Origin: an uncultured Bacteroidales bacterium
Lineage (GTDB): Bacteria > Bacteroidota > Bacteroidia > Bacteroidales > UBA932
Direction: 5' to 3'
Assembly: GCA_910585445.1 (NCBI GenBank)
Contig: CAJUEK010000020.1
Location: 1 to 34,868, forward strand
Length of the DNA: 34,868 nt
Positions 18,284 through 27,892 of the stretch are shown here, piece after piece. The stretch's first letter is position 1, and each line of letters starts with the position of its first letter. The notes below the pieces were generated by a model. The model did not search any database and was not told the DNA's origin. It worked only from the letters and a program-made list of their open reading frames with translations. The translations under genes were made by a program, and so were the position numbers.

Positions 18284-19009
18284 TCAATAAAGGCCTCCGT
18301 TTATAGAAATGCATTCTCCGGTGATGTAGCCGGATTCTGCCGATGCAAGAAACGCCACAAGTGCGGCTACCTCTTCCGGTTCACCGAAGCGGTTCAGGGG
18401 GACAGTCTTCTTCAGCTGGGCCTCGTCAAGCCCTTCAGTCATCTCGGTACGGATAAATCCCGGAGCCACGGCATTGACAGTGACACCTTTTCGCCCGACC
18501 TCCTGGGCAAGAGCCTTTGTGGCTGCAATCAGGCCTCCTTTAGCCGCCGAATAATTGCACTGGCCCGGAAGCCCTTTCAAGCCGGACAACGATGCCATAT
18601 TGATTATCCTGCCATGCCTTTTTACCAGCATAGGCTTCACAAGCAGCCTGGTGACATTGAAGAACCCGTCAAGTCCGGTCCCGAGGACACTGTCCCAGTC
18701 ATTGTCTTCCATCCAAAGCAGCAGATTGTCCCTGCGTATTCCGGCATTGTTTACCAGCACCTCAATATATCCGTCAGGATGCTCCTGCATCCACCCTTCA
18801 ATAGCAGAAGTCGTCTGCATCCTGTCCCCGACATCGAAACGGAGCATCTCTCCGGACCCGCCGGCCGACTCAATCATATCCAAAGTGACCTGGGCCTGCT
18901 CCTGGTTGGAAACATAATTCACAATCACATGATATCCTTCTTTTGCAAGCCTTACGCTCACGGCCCGTCCGATTCCGCGGCTGCCTCCTGTAACTAAAGC
19001 ATATTTCAT
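18284..19009 (-). CDS. 3-oxoacyl-ACP reductase, FabG-like (polyene cluster)
   Basis: This is a short-chain dehydrogenase of 241 residues with every FabG motif: the NADP loop TGGSRGIG (7-14), NNAG (87-90), and the catalytic S140, Y153 and K157. The C-terminus SGYITGECISINGGLY is typical of ketoreductases. It would reduce the 3-ketoacyl-ACP after each chain extension, matching the ketoreductase (ApeQ-type) of aryl polyene clusters. It is the last gene of the minus-strand train, separated from ketosynthase A by 63 bases and closed by the hairpin at 18211-18272. A primary fatty-acid FabG role is less likely because of the neighbours. Confidence 0.9.
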   Translation of the reverse strand: MKYALVTGGSRGIGRAVSVRLAKEGYHVIVNYVSNQEQAQVTLDMIESAGGSGEMLRFDVGDRMQTTSAIEGWMQEHPDGYIEVLVNNAGIRRDNLLLWMEDNDWDSVLGTGLDGFFNVTRLLVKPMLVKRHGRIINMASLSGLKGLPGQCNYSAAKGGLIAATKALAQEVGRKGVTVNAVAPGFIRTEMTEGLDEAQLKKTVPLNRFGEPEEVAALVAFLASAESGYITGECISINGGLY

Positions 19010-19072
19010 CCTTTCACAATTTATATTCAGTGCAGGCCTCCGGCATCTGTGCCATCAGCCTGCATCCGACAA

Positions 19073-20296
19073 CTATTTCCAGTTTCTGATTATCAATGTA
19101 GAGTTCGTGCCTCCGAAGCCGAATGAATTTGACAGGAAAGTGTCAAACTGCCTGTCAATCCGTCCGGCAGGGATGTAAAGCATGGCAGAATCCTCGTCCG
19201 GATTCTCAAAATTAAGATTGCCTGCCACATAGCCGTTTTTCATCATAAGGATTGAGTAAATCACCTCACTGGCTCCCGCCATCCACATCTCATGGCCGGT
19301 CTGCGACTTGGTGCTTGTCACAGGTATCCTCCTGTCACCGAAAACGCTGTATATTGCCTTCGCCTCATTCGCATCACCTATCCTGGTCGAAGTGGCGTGC
19401 GCATTTATATATCCTATCTCATCCGGACCCAAGCAGGACATCCTCAGGGCCATTTCCAATGACCTTGCAGGCCCGTCCACATTGGGAGAAGATATATGCT
19501 CACCGTTTGATGAGAATCCATAGCCGAGCACCTCTGCGATAATGGGAGCACCTCTGCGCACTGCCGACTCATAGCTTTCTACAATGACCGTGGCAGCGCC
19601 TCCTCCCGGCACAAGCCCGTCCCTGTCCCTGTCAAAAGGCCTTGAAGCCCTGCATGGCTCATCCTCGCGGACAGAAAAAGCTGATATGCCGTCAAATGAG
19701 CAAACCGAATACGGATTGACTTCCTGCGCACCTCCGCAAATAACCATATCTTGCAAGCCCGCCCTTATAAGGGTAGCTGCAAGGCCTATTGCATGAGAGC
19801 CACTCGCACATGCACCCGAAACTGTAAGATTTATTCCCTTCAGCTTGAATATGCATGAGAGGTTCATGGTGACGGTAGAGTTCATGGACTGGAAAATCGC
19901 GCCCGAGCCGCACAGCATGGTGTCCTTTTTCTCACGCATCGTGTCAACAGCCTTAATGACAGGCTCAGCCGAACTGTCATTTCCATATAAGATTCCCACC
20001 TCATGCCTGTCAAGGTAATCCATATCAACCCCGGCATTATCAAGTGCCTGACGGGTAGCGCAATACGCATACTTGGCCTGTTCCGGCATATATGCCCTCT
20101 GCTGCCTTGGAAGAACTTTCTTCAAATCCGGCATAGGGACCATTCCGGTAAGCGCGCTCCTGAACCCCATCTCTTTCCTGACCGGGTCATAAACCACTCC
20201 AGACACACCGTCATACAGCGACCTGTTCACCGACTCCAGGTCAGTACCGAGACACGACCAGATTCCCATTCCCGTTATTACGACTCTATTTTCCAT
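19073..20296 (-). CDS. Beta-ketoacyl-ACP synthase A, FabF-like
   Basis: This is a KAS II-type condensing enzyme of 407 residues. The catalytic triad is complete: C163 (SGACASGS), H300 (NAHATSTRIGD) and H335 (TKSQTGHE), with K330. The usual NAHGTST Gly is Ala here, which should be tolerated. ATG 20296 (MENRVVITGMG) is preferred over 20305 because the conserved first strand begins immediately. It sits with the ligase and ketoreductase, apart from the other ketosynthases. It may therefore handle starter-unit or early condensation, as suggested for the separate ketosynthase of aryl polyene clusters; this role is inferred. Confidence 0.93.
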   Translation of the reverse strand: MENRVVITGMGIWSCLGTDLESVNRSLYDGVSGVVYDPVRKEMGFRSALTGMVPMPDLKKVLPRQQRAYMPEQAKYAYCATRQALDNAGVDMDYLDRHEVGILYGNDSSAEPVIKAVDTMREKKDTMLCGSGAIFQSMNSTVTMNLSCIFKLKGINLTVSGACASGSHAIGLAATLIRAGLQDMVICGGAQEVNPYSVCSFDGISAFSVREDEPCRASRPFDRDRDGLVPGGGAATVIVESYESAVRRGAPIIAEVLGYGFSSNGEHISSPNVDGPARSLEMALRMSCLGPDEIGYINAHATSTRIGDANEAKAIYSVFGDRRIPVTSTKSQTGHEMWMAGASEVIYSILMMKNGYVAGNLNFENPDEDSAMLYIPAGRIDRQFDTFLSNSFGFGGTNSTLIIRNWK

Positions 20297-20308
20297 CACA
20301 TGCATATT

Positions 20309-21613
20309 CTAATGTTTTCTCAAATCTATGAATTTTACCGGCTTGCGGCTCTTGGCAGGGAAATTTACCGCCAATATCTCATCCTTCGGAAGCACAACGA
20401 CCTCAGGAGCCACCCTTATCCTTGAACGGAACCTGTCCTTAAGATCCTTCACAAGATTAAAATCATCCGCATGGCCATTCGTACTGATTTTCACAACGAC
20501 CCTGTCCGTACCTGCCTCCGAATCACTGACTTCCACTACATATCCGTCCACATAGTCCGTATTGTCCAGGACATCATTGATGGCAGGAGGATAGAGAGTG
20601 GTGCCCTTGAGCTTTATCATATTGTTCTTACGGCCCGCAAGGGGAGTGAGCCTGTATGAATTCCTGCCGCACCGGCACTGCTCCACACATTTGGCGGCCA
20701 TATCCCCGGTCCTGAACCTCAGAAGAGGCATTCCTTCCACACCAAGGGTAGTTATAACTATTTCACCTGTCTCTCCGTCTTCAACCGGCAGGTCATCATC
20801 ACCGATGATTTCAACTATAATCAGCTCAGGATGCACATGGCCTCCCATACCGTACCCGCACTCGGAAAACGTAGCACCCATCTCGGTAGAAGAATAGGTG
20901 GCGAACAGCTGCACATCCCATTTCTCCTTTATCTTGCTTCCGAGAAGATTCAGGCTGAAATCCCGGTTGCGCAGTCCCTCTCCGATTCCGATTATCCTCC
21001 TGATGCTGCTTGAGCGCCAGTCAATCCCGTTCTCCTCTGCATATTGCACCAGCTTCAGAATGAAAGACGGCACGCACATTATCGTATCAGGCTTAATCCT
21101 CCTTATGGTGTCCCACTGAAGTTCCGGTATCCCGTTGCCGACACGTATCACGCTCGCACCAAGCTCCCGGATTCCGAGGAAATATGCAAGCCCGGCCATG
21201 AAACGCTTGTCCAGCGTGGTCATAAGCTGCACAATGTCCCCGGGGCGCACCCCGGCACATGCAAACGACTTCTTTTCGTTATATGCAAGACGCTGCAAGT
21301 CCTTTTCCGTACACCCGAAAGTCACAGGGTCACCCAAAGTGCCTGATGTGGTTATATAATCCACAATCTTCTCTTTCGGGCAGCAAAGGAAGTCCTCATT
21401 GAAGAGCTGAAGGTCCTTCTTTTCCGTAAAAGGAATCTTTACAAGGTCTTCTATATGCCTTATCTTGGAAATGTCTATGCCGTAAGTGGAGAACATCCTC
21501 CGGTAATATGCGGAATGCTCCTCAAGATATTTGAGCGCAACCGCGAGCAGCTGCTCCTGATATGATTTTATCTCTTCAGGACTTCTGTATTCTATGTCTT
21601 CCTTATCTATCAT
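20309..21613 (-). CDS. PaaK-like AMP-forming acyl-CoA/ACP ligase
   Basis: This 434-residue adenylating enzyme is of the phenylacetate-CoA ligase type. Visible motifs are the ATP loop YITTSGTLGDP (86-96), TYSSTEMG, the LLRFRTGDM strand with the adenylate-binding Asp, and a metal-type CVEQCRCGR knuckle. A late lysine-rich NFPAKSRKPVKF segment near the end carries the probable catalytic lysine. Small size and the cysteine knuckle favour PaaK over 4-coumarate-CoA ligase. It probably activates an aromatic carboxylic acid starter for the polyene. The exact acid is not predictable, and no ammonia-lyase or benzoate-forming gene is seen in the window. Its ATG overlaps the stop of the FAD oxidoreductase gene (ATGA). 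Confidence 0.88.
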   Translation of the reverse strand: MIDKEDIEYRSPEEIKSYQEQLLAVALKYLEEHSAYYRRMFSTYGIDISKIRHIEDLVKIPFTEKKDLQLFNEDFLCCPKEKIVDYITTSGTLGDPVTFGCTEKDLQRLAYNEKKSFACAGVRPGDIVQLMTTLDKRFMAGLAYFLGIRELGASVIRVGNGIPELQWDTIRRIKPDTIMCVPSFILKLVQYAEENGIDWRSSSIRRIIGIGEGLRNRDFSLNLLGSKIKEKWDVQLFATYSSTEMGATFSECGYGMGGHVHPELIIVEIIGDDDLPVEDGETGEIVITTLGVEGMPLLRFRTGDMAAKCVEQCRCGRNSYRLTPLAGRKNNMIKLKGTTLYPPAINDVLDNTDYVDGYVVEVSDSEAGTDRVVVKISTNGHADDFNLVKDLKDRFRSRIRVAPEVVVLPKDEILAVNFPAKSRKPVKFIDLRKH

Positions 21614-23181
21614 AACTGAGTAGTTTTCATTGTATCCTTATACGGACATGACTTTTCGGGCCATGTCTTGCCGGTTATGCTTCTGAATGCCGTCAGGGAC
21701 GTCGCGGCAGCCCCGCAAAGGCCATGCAATCCGGTGTCCTGTCCTGCAATGAACACATTGCCAAGACGTGTGTGGGGAGGGATGAACGCAAAAGGAAGGT
21801 CAGCACAGCTGCGTGACATTCCATACATCGCGCCCTCAAAAGTGCCGTACCAGTCCCTGACCGTAAGGGGAGAGGAGGAGAGAATCTCCGCGCAGGCATC
21901 CCTCAGCCCGGGAACCAGGCCCTCAATGCAGCCGAGCATCTTTTCTGTCATTGCGGCCTTCCATTCTCCATACCCTTCTCCACGCCGCCGTCCTTCTGTG
22001 CCGTCAAAACGCCCGGCAGACCTATAGTCCATCGGGGACATTATTATCATCCTGTCTGCATGGACGCCCTGATTTTCCGACGGGGGAGTCATATACATAA
22101 GGCTTGAAGGCCACAGGGGCGAATCTCCGGCAGCCGGATGCCATATCGAATCCATGTCCCGATGCCACCACATGGAGCGGTTGGCATATCTGACCGTCCC
22201 GCTCTTGAGCCGTATGAACACGATGAAGGCGGAAAAAGAGCCTGACATCCCGTCCAGCCTCCTGCGCATGACCCGGCTGAAACATTCCTGTCCGGCTACC
22301 GCCGAAAGCTGTCTCAGTCCGCAGGCCCACAGGAAAATGTCAGAGGCATATTCATTTCCCTTTTCCGTGGCCACACTGACGGCACGGCCTGCATCCGTAT
22401 GCAAAGACGTGACCCTTTCTCCGCATACGACACGTCCTCCTGCACCGGAAATTATCCCGCAAAGTTCCTTCACCAAAGAAGCAGGCCCTCCGTCAAGACG
22501 TCCCGCCCCTTCAATATAAAGGGCATTTATGACAGCGTGCACATATGCGGGAGTCCTTCCGGCCACCGCGCCGCTCATTAAATTAAGATAACCGAGCAGC
22601 GCCCTGAGACGCGGGTCCGTGATATATGAGGCCACAAATTCATCTGCCGGCATGCCTGCCTTGCCGTTTATATCCGGCATAGCAGAAAATGCCGGTCTCT
22701 CAAAATTTCCGGGCACTCCTGATGAATCTACAAATGTTTCCCCGAAGGTCTCACCGACAAGCGGAACTGAGGCATAAATGCGGAAGATTTCCTCCACATA
22801 GGCCCTAATGCCTTCCGCCTCTTGCGGATACTCCCCGGACATATATCTGATGAACGCTTCCTTGCCGCGCGGAATATTATAATAACGCCCCTCAGAAGCC
22901 ACATGAATGCTGTCTGAGCATTCCGTATCAGTGTCAGTCACAGAAATCCGGTCCCTGATTCCAAGGCAGTCGAGCAACCTGGCCACAATCCCGTCATGAT
23001 GCCCGGCAATCACATGCATACCTGTCTCGAAAGCCGTTCCCGAGCGGGAGAACATCTGCAGCCCGCCTCCGCAAGAGAGATTCTTCTCAAGCACAGTGAC
23101 AGCATAGCCCTCCTTTGCCAGAAGAGCCCCTGCAATGAGGCCGCTTGTGCCTCCTCCTATCACTATGCATGTCTTTGCCAT
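21610..23181 (-). CDS. CrtI-like FAD-dependent oxidoreductase/desaturase
   Basis: This 523-residue flavoprotein has the N-terminal dinucleotide loop VIGGGTSGLIAGALLAKEGY followed by the acidic VLEKN. Its C-terminal FAD motif NVFIAGQDTGLHGLCGAAA is like that of phytoene desaturases and FAD-dependent isomerases. The substrate cannot be read from the sequence. In this context it could introduce or isomerise double bonds in the polyene, or modify the aryl head. Related genes occur in Bacteroidota flexirubin-type clusters. It begins 9 bases after the MMPL fusion gene and its stop overlaps the ligase start, so it is firmly within the operon. Confidence 0.85.
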   Translation of the reverse strand: MAKTCIVIGGGTSGLIAGALLAKEGYAVTVLEKNLSCGGGLQMFSRSGTAFETGMHVIAGHHDGIVARLLDCLGIRDRISVTDTDTECSDSIHVASEGRYYNIPRGKEAFIRYMSGEYPQEAEGIRAYVEEIFRIYASVPLVGETFGETFVDSSGVPGNFERPAFSAMPDINGKAGMPADEFVASYITDPRLRALLGYLNLMSGAVAGRTPAYVHAVINALYIEGAGRLDGGPASLVKELCGIISGAGGRVVCGERVTSLHTDAGRAVSVATEKGNEYASDIFLWACGLRQLSAVAGQECFSRVMRRRLDGMSGSFSAFIVFIRLKSGTVRYANRSMWWHRDMDSIWHPAAGDSPLWPSSLMYMTPPSENQGVHADRMIIMSPMDYRSAGRFDGTEGRRRGEGYGEWKAAMTEKMLGCIEGLVPGLRDACAEILSSSPLTVRDWYGTFEGAMYGMSRSCADLPFAFIPPHTRLGNVFIAGQDTGLHGLCGAAATSLTAFRSITGKTWPEKSCPYKDTMKTTQL

Positions 23182-23190
23182 ATATCACTT

Positions 23191-26100
23191 TTACAAAACA
23201 AAATCAGCCTCCCCGGACAGTTCTTTCACATAATGTAGATTCACAGGATGCAGCACACAATTGCGCGCCACGGAGAATTTCTGCAAATCACTTTCGCAAG
23301 CATATACTTCAAGGTCTTTCCTTGCCATGGCAAACAGCAGGGCAAAGGCCCCGATACCGCTGCCTGCTATCCGGACAATGCCGTCTCCTGACGCCGGCAT
23401 GAAGCTGCCCACCATATCGCAATGCCTCAGAGAAAGCTGGGAAGCACATTCCTTTTCGATTTCGCGTCCCTTATATACATACTGGTGACGCACAAGGTCC
23501 GCATAATATCCGGCAGTCTCCCTCTCACGGCATATCCTTTCATAGCTGCCCACATAATATCTCCGGATGCCCTTAGTGCGCTCCTTGAAGCCTTCACCGA
23601 ACGAAAGGTCATCCTGCCTTATCCTGTCATGTATCTCTACAGATATGCTGCCCTTGCGCAGAACCTTGTCATTTTTTGCAAGAACATGTCCGGCCCCGTG
23701 TATGAAAACGGGCACAATATCCAGCCCGAGTTCTTCAGCAAGCAAGAATGCCCCGCGGTGGAAACGCCCTATGCTGCAATCCTGGGAGCGCGTGCCTTCC
23801 GGAAAGACCAGGACGGAATAGCCCTGCGCGCACAGCGGCCTGAGAAGCTCCAGATTCCTCTCCAAACCGTTGGAAACGGGATAGAAATCCGCAAAACGTA
23901 TGACTCCGCGATAGAAATTCCATACCCAGTCATTTGTCAGCACCACAATCTTAGGAGAAAGCATGAGCATGCACAATATGTCAAGATGGGACTGGTGGTT
24001 CGCAACTATCACGGCAGGGCGGCTGAAATTCTCCCCGGAAAGGTTTGACACGCTGAATTTCACTCCAGGGACATGGGTTATCGAGAAACGCGAAAGCCGC
24101 TGCAGGAATTTATGGTAACGCAGCTTCTTCTTTTCCGTATTCCGTCCGATATGCGAATAAATCCATGCTGATGGAATCACTGCAACCATGGCGAGAATAA
24201 AAGCAGAAAACGCAAGTGCAGTACGTCCCAGGCGCGCAAGGGTAAGAGGCATCTCACGCCTTTTCCCACCACGGCATGTCATCCATCTGAAAACGGCAGG
24301 AGGAAGGAAATATGCCATAGTCACCACCGTAAGCATTCCTATCACAGTTACATGCGCCAGCGACTTCATGGCAGGATGCTCCGCAAAAATCAAGGCCCCG
24401 ATACCTATGAACATTATTATAGCGGACAAGGCCACGCTGTTCTTATAAGAAGAGAGGATTTTCTTACCATAGGCATATTCATACATCAGGCCCTCGGTTA
24501 TGAATATCGTATAGTCGTCCCCTTGTCCGAAAATGAAGGTGGCAAGTATTATATTCACAATGTTGAACTTGATTCCAAGCAGCTGCATGATGCCCAGAAT
24601 CCATATCCAGCTGACTGCAAGCGGCAGGAAGGAAAGCAGGCTCAGCTCGATGCGCCCGAATGAAATCCAAAGGAAGAAGAAAACTATGAAACTGCAGACA
24701 AGCCCAACGGAGTCAAAATCATCGGACAGCAGGGACACAAGCCTGTTTCCCACATCCTTTGAGTCAAATACGAATGAATCTGAGGATGTGCAGGCCTGAA
24801 GCCGGCTCTTGATATCATCTGAAGCTTCCGATGGCACGGAAACATAGTTCACTACATTTATTCCGTCATCTCCGTAAAGCACTGAGGCCTTTCCAACTGA
24901 TTCGAGCAGGGGAGAGAAATGTTCTGCTGGCACGACCTCATATCCGGCATCCAGCATGTCGAGGAACGGACGGAAAGCATTCCGGGAAAATCCGGCCGCT
25001 TCTGCAGCCCCGGCAAGTTCCTCTGCCAAAGACGGATGCGAGCGCACAAACCCGTTCCACATGTCCAGATTTTCCTGCTGGCGCACTGATGAGGGAACAA
25101 TGCAGCTTATGCTGCTGCATGCCGCACCGTTTCCGTCCACGACATGAGCCACTCCATCCATGAGCCTTTCATTCTCCCGCAATGCGCCGTCAAGGTCATT
25201 TCCCTGGCTAACCGCATATATAGTCGCTTTGGAAGAATCCGCAGAAGCAGCTGCTGCCAGAACCGAAAGATCCTCACGCTGGTTTGCGGTCATGTAGTTT
25301 ATGTTGCTCATGTCCGAGTCAAATGAGGTCCTTAGGCTGAAATATGACAATATTGCCGTGAGTGCAAAGAAAGGAAGGGCAAGCCTTTTCCACATGCCCT
25401 GCGGCATTCTGGAAGTGAAGTCGAAATTCACGGTCCTGCTGCTGCGCCTTCTCCCGCTTTTCATAAGTGAAGGGAGGAAGACAAGCACGAAAATTATCGT
25501 TCCCACAAGCATCAGGGCACCTGTAAGCCCGAAGTCATGCAAGGCTTCCGCACGCAGAAGAAACAGCGAAAGGAAAGCGCATACCGTGGTTATGTTCCCC
25601 ACAAGAAGCGGATTCACGATGTCTTTAAGCGCCCTGCGCGTATCAGGCTCATGCTTGAGGTGGTCAATATAATGAAGAGGATAATTTACGGCTATTCCTA
25701 TGATTATCGAACCTATCCCGAGCACAATTACCGATACCGAACTTTTGAGCGCAGCTATCAGCCCCATAGAGAAAACGGCACCGCAAAGTATTGAAGTTCC
25801 TATCCACATGATATCCTTCAAATCCCTGAAAGCCAAGAACAATACAAGAGCAATCAGCACAGAGGCTATTATAACGGCAAGAATGCTGTCTTTCTTTATC
25901 TGCGAAGCATTTGTCACTGCAATCAGGGGACCTCCTGTAGCGGAAATCCTTATGTCGCCGAATTCTTCGGCAGTCTTTTCCATCACACTGTCAAGCAACG
26001 CGGCCAGTTCACCGTTTTTCCCGCTCTCGCTGCTGCCGAACGGAGAATTGAAGAATACTGCCCCGATTTTGCCGCCGTCCAGAAAAATATGCGAATCCTC

Positions 26101-26712
26101 CATTTCTGAAGAAGATACTGCTCTTAGAGAGAGGAGCCTGCCGAAAAGCGGACTGAAAAAATCAAGCGGGTCATATCTGAGAGCGGGCCCCACAAATGCA
26201 GAAGAGGGGAACATAAGCATCTGCCTGTCCATTTCCAGGCGCTCCCTTATATACGAAGAATCTGAAAGCAGAGAGTCAATGCGTTCATAATCCTGTTTTT
26301 TAAGCAGATACGGAGCATTGCGACGGATAAAGTCAGCAACGGCCAAAATGTCATCTGCATCAACTGCCACCTGCATGTCTGCAATCATCCCGGCTGTATC
26401 AGCTTCCTCCCACAATTCCCCGAACCTGTCCATGGCCTCTACAATACGCTCACGGCCGGCATATCCGTCGTCCCCGGAGGTGTCTTCCCTCATTCTGAAC
26501 AAGACCGCAACCCTGCTTCCGCCAAGCTTTTCATATACAGACGAATATTTTTCGCTCTCCTTGCTCTGCGGGAGGAAAGCCGAGATGTCCTCACTGTAGT
26601 GCACACGGGAAATCATTAAGGCGCATACGGCTATCACGGCAGCAAGGATTGTCCATGCGAGAGTCTTGCGTCCGGAAAGGCTGTCATATATTTTCAGGAA
26701 TATGCGTGTCAT
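23191..26712 (-). CDS. MMPL exporter / PlsC-like acyltransferase / SAM methyltransferase-like fusion
   Basis: This is a 1173-residue three-part protein. Residues about 1-790 are an RND/MMPL exporter with twelve predicted membrane segments in two repeats and two periplasmic loops; the second repeat has the GQGDDYTIF motif. Residues about 830-1060 are a lysophospholipid acyltransferase (PlsC type) with NHQSHLD (near 905) and FPEGTRS (near 969). The last 90 residues begin a class I SAM methyltransferase fold (IAGSGIGAFALLFA near 1113, then acidic YACESD) but stop after about half a domain. ATG 26712 is chosen because it overlaps the glycosyltransferase stop as ATGA and starts a normal membrane leader. 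The fusion likely acylates and exports the polyene lipid. I recall similar three-function fusions being named in Bacteroidota. Confidence 0.9.
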   Translation of the reverse strand: MTRIFLKIYDSLSGRKTLAWTILAAVIAVCALMISRVHYSEDISAFLPQSKESEKYSSVYEKLGGSRVAVLFRMREDTSGDDGYAGRERIVEAMDRFGELWEEADTAGMIADMQVAVDADDILAVADFIRRNAPYLLKKQDYERIDSLLSDSSYIRERLEMDRQMLMFPSSAFVGPALRYDPLDFFSPLFGRLLSLRAVSSSEMEDSHIFLDGGKIGAVFFNSPFGSSESGKNGELAALLDSVMEKTAEEFGDIRISATGGPLIAVTNASQIKKDSILAVIIASVLIALVLFLAFRDLKDIMWIGTSILCGAVFSMGLIAALKSSVSVIVLGIGSIIIGIAVNYPLHYIDHLKHEPDTRRALKDIVNPLLVGNITTVCAFLSLFLLRAEALHDFGLTGALMLVGTIIFVLVFLPSLMKSGRRRSSRTVNFDFTSRMPQGMWKRLALPFFALTAILSYFSLRTSFDSDMSNINYMTANQREDLSVLAAAASADSSKATIYAVSQGNDLDGALRENERLMDGVAHVVDGNGAACSSISCIVPSSVRQQENLDMWNGFVRSHPSLAEELAGAAEAAGFSRNAFRPFLDMLDAGYEVVPAEHFSPLLESVGKASVLYGDDGINVVNYVSVPSEASDDIKSRLQACTSSDSFVFDSKDVGNRLVSLLSDDFDSVGLVCSFIVFFFLWISFGRIELSLLSFLPLAVSWIWILGIMQLLGIKFNIVNIILATFIFGQGDDYTIFITEGLMYEYAYGKKILSSYKNSVALSAIIMFIGIGALIFAEHPAMKSLAHVTVIGMLTVVTMAYFLPPAVFRWMTCRGGKRREMPLTLARLGRTALAFSAFILAMVAVIPSAWIYSHIGRNTEKKKLRYHKFLQRLSRFSITHVPGVKFSVSNLSGENFSRPAVIVANHQSHLDILCMLMLSPKIVVLTNDWVWNFYRGVIRFADFYPVSNGLERNLELLRPLCAQGYSVLVFPEGTRSQDCSIGRFHRGAFLLAEELGLDIVPVFIHGAGHVLAKNDKVLRKGSISVEIHDRIRQDDLSFGEGFKERTKGIRRYYVGSYERICRERETAGYYADLVRHQYVYKGREIEKECASQLSLRHCDMVGSFMPASGDGIVRIAGSGIGAFALLFAMARKDLEVYACESDLQKFSVARNCVLHPVNLHYVKELSGEADFVL

Positions 26713-27512
26713 GGCCGCATGGATTTGCGCAGTGATGCAAAAAGTTTCCTCAATCCTATGGACGGAAGCCCATAGACAATGGCACCCGCGCACAGGAAAG
26801 TATTGAGAATGCTGATTCTTGCGAAATCGGCAAAAGGACGGAAATGGGTGATTCTCTCACCTTCAGGCGGATAATAGACCCTTATCGGCACAGGGACAAT
26901 TGAAGTGCCGTTCCATGCGGAAAATACAAGCAGCTCCAGCTCGGCCTCATATCTCGAGGTAATAAGGGCGGTGCCGCTTATTCTGTGCAGGGGATAGGCC
27001 CTGAATCCTGTCTGGGTATCCTCAAGCCTTCTGCATGTCTGCACCATGAACCAGAAATTGGAGAATTTGTTTGCGAAAGTGTTTTTCCCGGGCATGTTTT
27101 CCGAGCGGATGTTCCTGCTTCCGATTATTATGGCCTGCGGGTGCTGCCGCACTGCTTCAAGAAAAATAGGGATGTCCTCCGGAAAATGCTGACCGTCAGA
27201 ATCAATGGTGATAACATGTGTGAAACCCTCTTCCGCAGCCTTTCTGAAGCCGCTCTTGAGGGCATGGCCTTTGCCGCGGTTGCGGATGTGCCTTACTACA
27301 CGCAGCCTTGCACCGGTCAGGCCAGTCCCTTCCAGCCATAATGCCCCTTTTTCCATGGCATCGAGCACCTCGCGAGTAGCGTCCGTACTTCCGTCATCGA
27401 CCACTATTATGTCCGTCAACTGCGCAGATATCCTGCCCAGCACATCTGAAAGCGTTCCGGCATTCTGATATGTCGGGACAACAGCACATATTCTCACATC
27501 CGAACTCTTCAT
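26709..27512 (-). CDS. GT2 glycosyltransferase (dolichyl/polyprenyl-phosphate type)
   Basis: This is a family 2 glycosyltransferase of about 267 residues with GT-A fold. The N-terminal strand is AVVPTYQNAGTL (10-21). The nucleotide-binding VVDDGSTD is at 37-44, and the metal-binding D104-S105-D106 follows in TIDSDGQHFPED. Overall it resembles polyprenyl-phosphate mannosyl/glucosyltransferases, which load a sugar on a lipid carrier. A C-terminal hydrophobic stretch (ISILNTFLCAGAIVYGL) may be a membrane anchor. ATG 27512 is preferred; 27542 would overlap the dehydratase gene by 19 bases. In aryl polyene clusters a GT2 is routinely present, and the sugar is likely part of the final lipid or its anchor (inference). 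Confidence 0.9.
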   Translation of the reverse strand: MKSSDVRICAVVPTYQNAGTLSDVLGRISAQLTDIIVVDDGSTDATREVLDAMEKGALWLEGTGLTGARLRVVRHIRNRGKGHALKSGFRKAAEEGFTHVITIDSDGQHFPEDIPIFLEAVRQHPQAIIIGSRNIRSENMPGKNTFANKFSNFWFMVQTCRRLEDTQTGFRAYPLHRISGTALITSRYEAELELLVFSAWNGTSIVPVPIRVYYPPEGERITHFRPFADFARISILNTFLCAGAIVYGLPSIGLRKLFASLRKSMRP

Positions 27513-27523
27513 TTTTCCATCCT

Positions 27524-27892
27524 TTAAGAAGATGCCCTGCACAAGATGATGATTTTGGCTACCTTAACTCCTGAATCCGCATCCGATACCCCGGCCTGTA
27601 TCCTTACATCGTCACCGTCCCATGCCAGCGGCTCATATTCAAAGCGAAGCGCCTTGCAGCAGCCAGGAATGACTGGGGCAAGGAATTTGGCATCCCTGAT
27701 GCCCAGAACCTCAAACCTGCGGCCTTCAAGTTCCCCGCAGATTTCCACGGCCATCTGTATAATGCACACTCCGGGAGCAATAGGCTGCCCGGGGAAATGC
27801 GCCCTGTAAATAGGATGCTCCGCGTTAAGATGCGCAAGTGCAACACCGGTCCCAGCCGGCTCAATATTGTAAAAATCTCCGGACAGTCTCAT
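27524..27892 (-). CDS. FabZ/ApeI-like hotdog dehydratase 1, Glu replaced by Gln
   Basis: This 122-residue single-hotdog protein is of the FabZ class. The catalytic His is present, H32 in HFPGQPIAPG. At the position of the FabZ catalytic Glu, 14 residues after the His, it has Q46 (GVCIIQMAVE). A homodimer should thus lack the acidic residue. It corresponds to the shorter dehydratase partner (ApeI type) of aryl polyene systems. The second hotdog gene at 33270-33782 has the opposite defect, suggesting a heterodimer. Its ATG overlaps the LolA-like stop as ATGA. Confidence 0.85.
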   Translation of the reverse strand: MRLSGDFYNIEPAGTGVALAHLNAEHPIYRAHFPGQPIAPGVCIIQMAVEICGELEGRRFEVLGIRDAKFLAPVIPGCCKALRFEYEPLAWDGDDVRIQAGVSDADSGVKVAKIIILCRASS

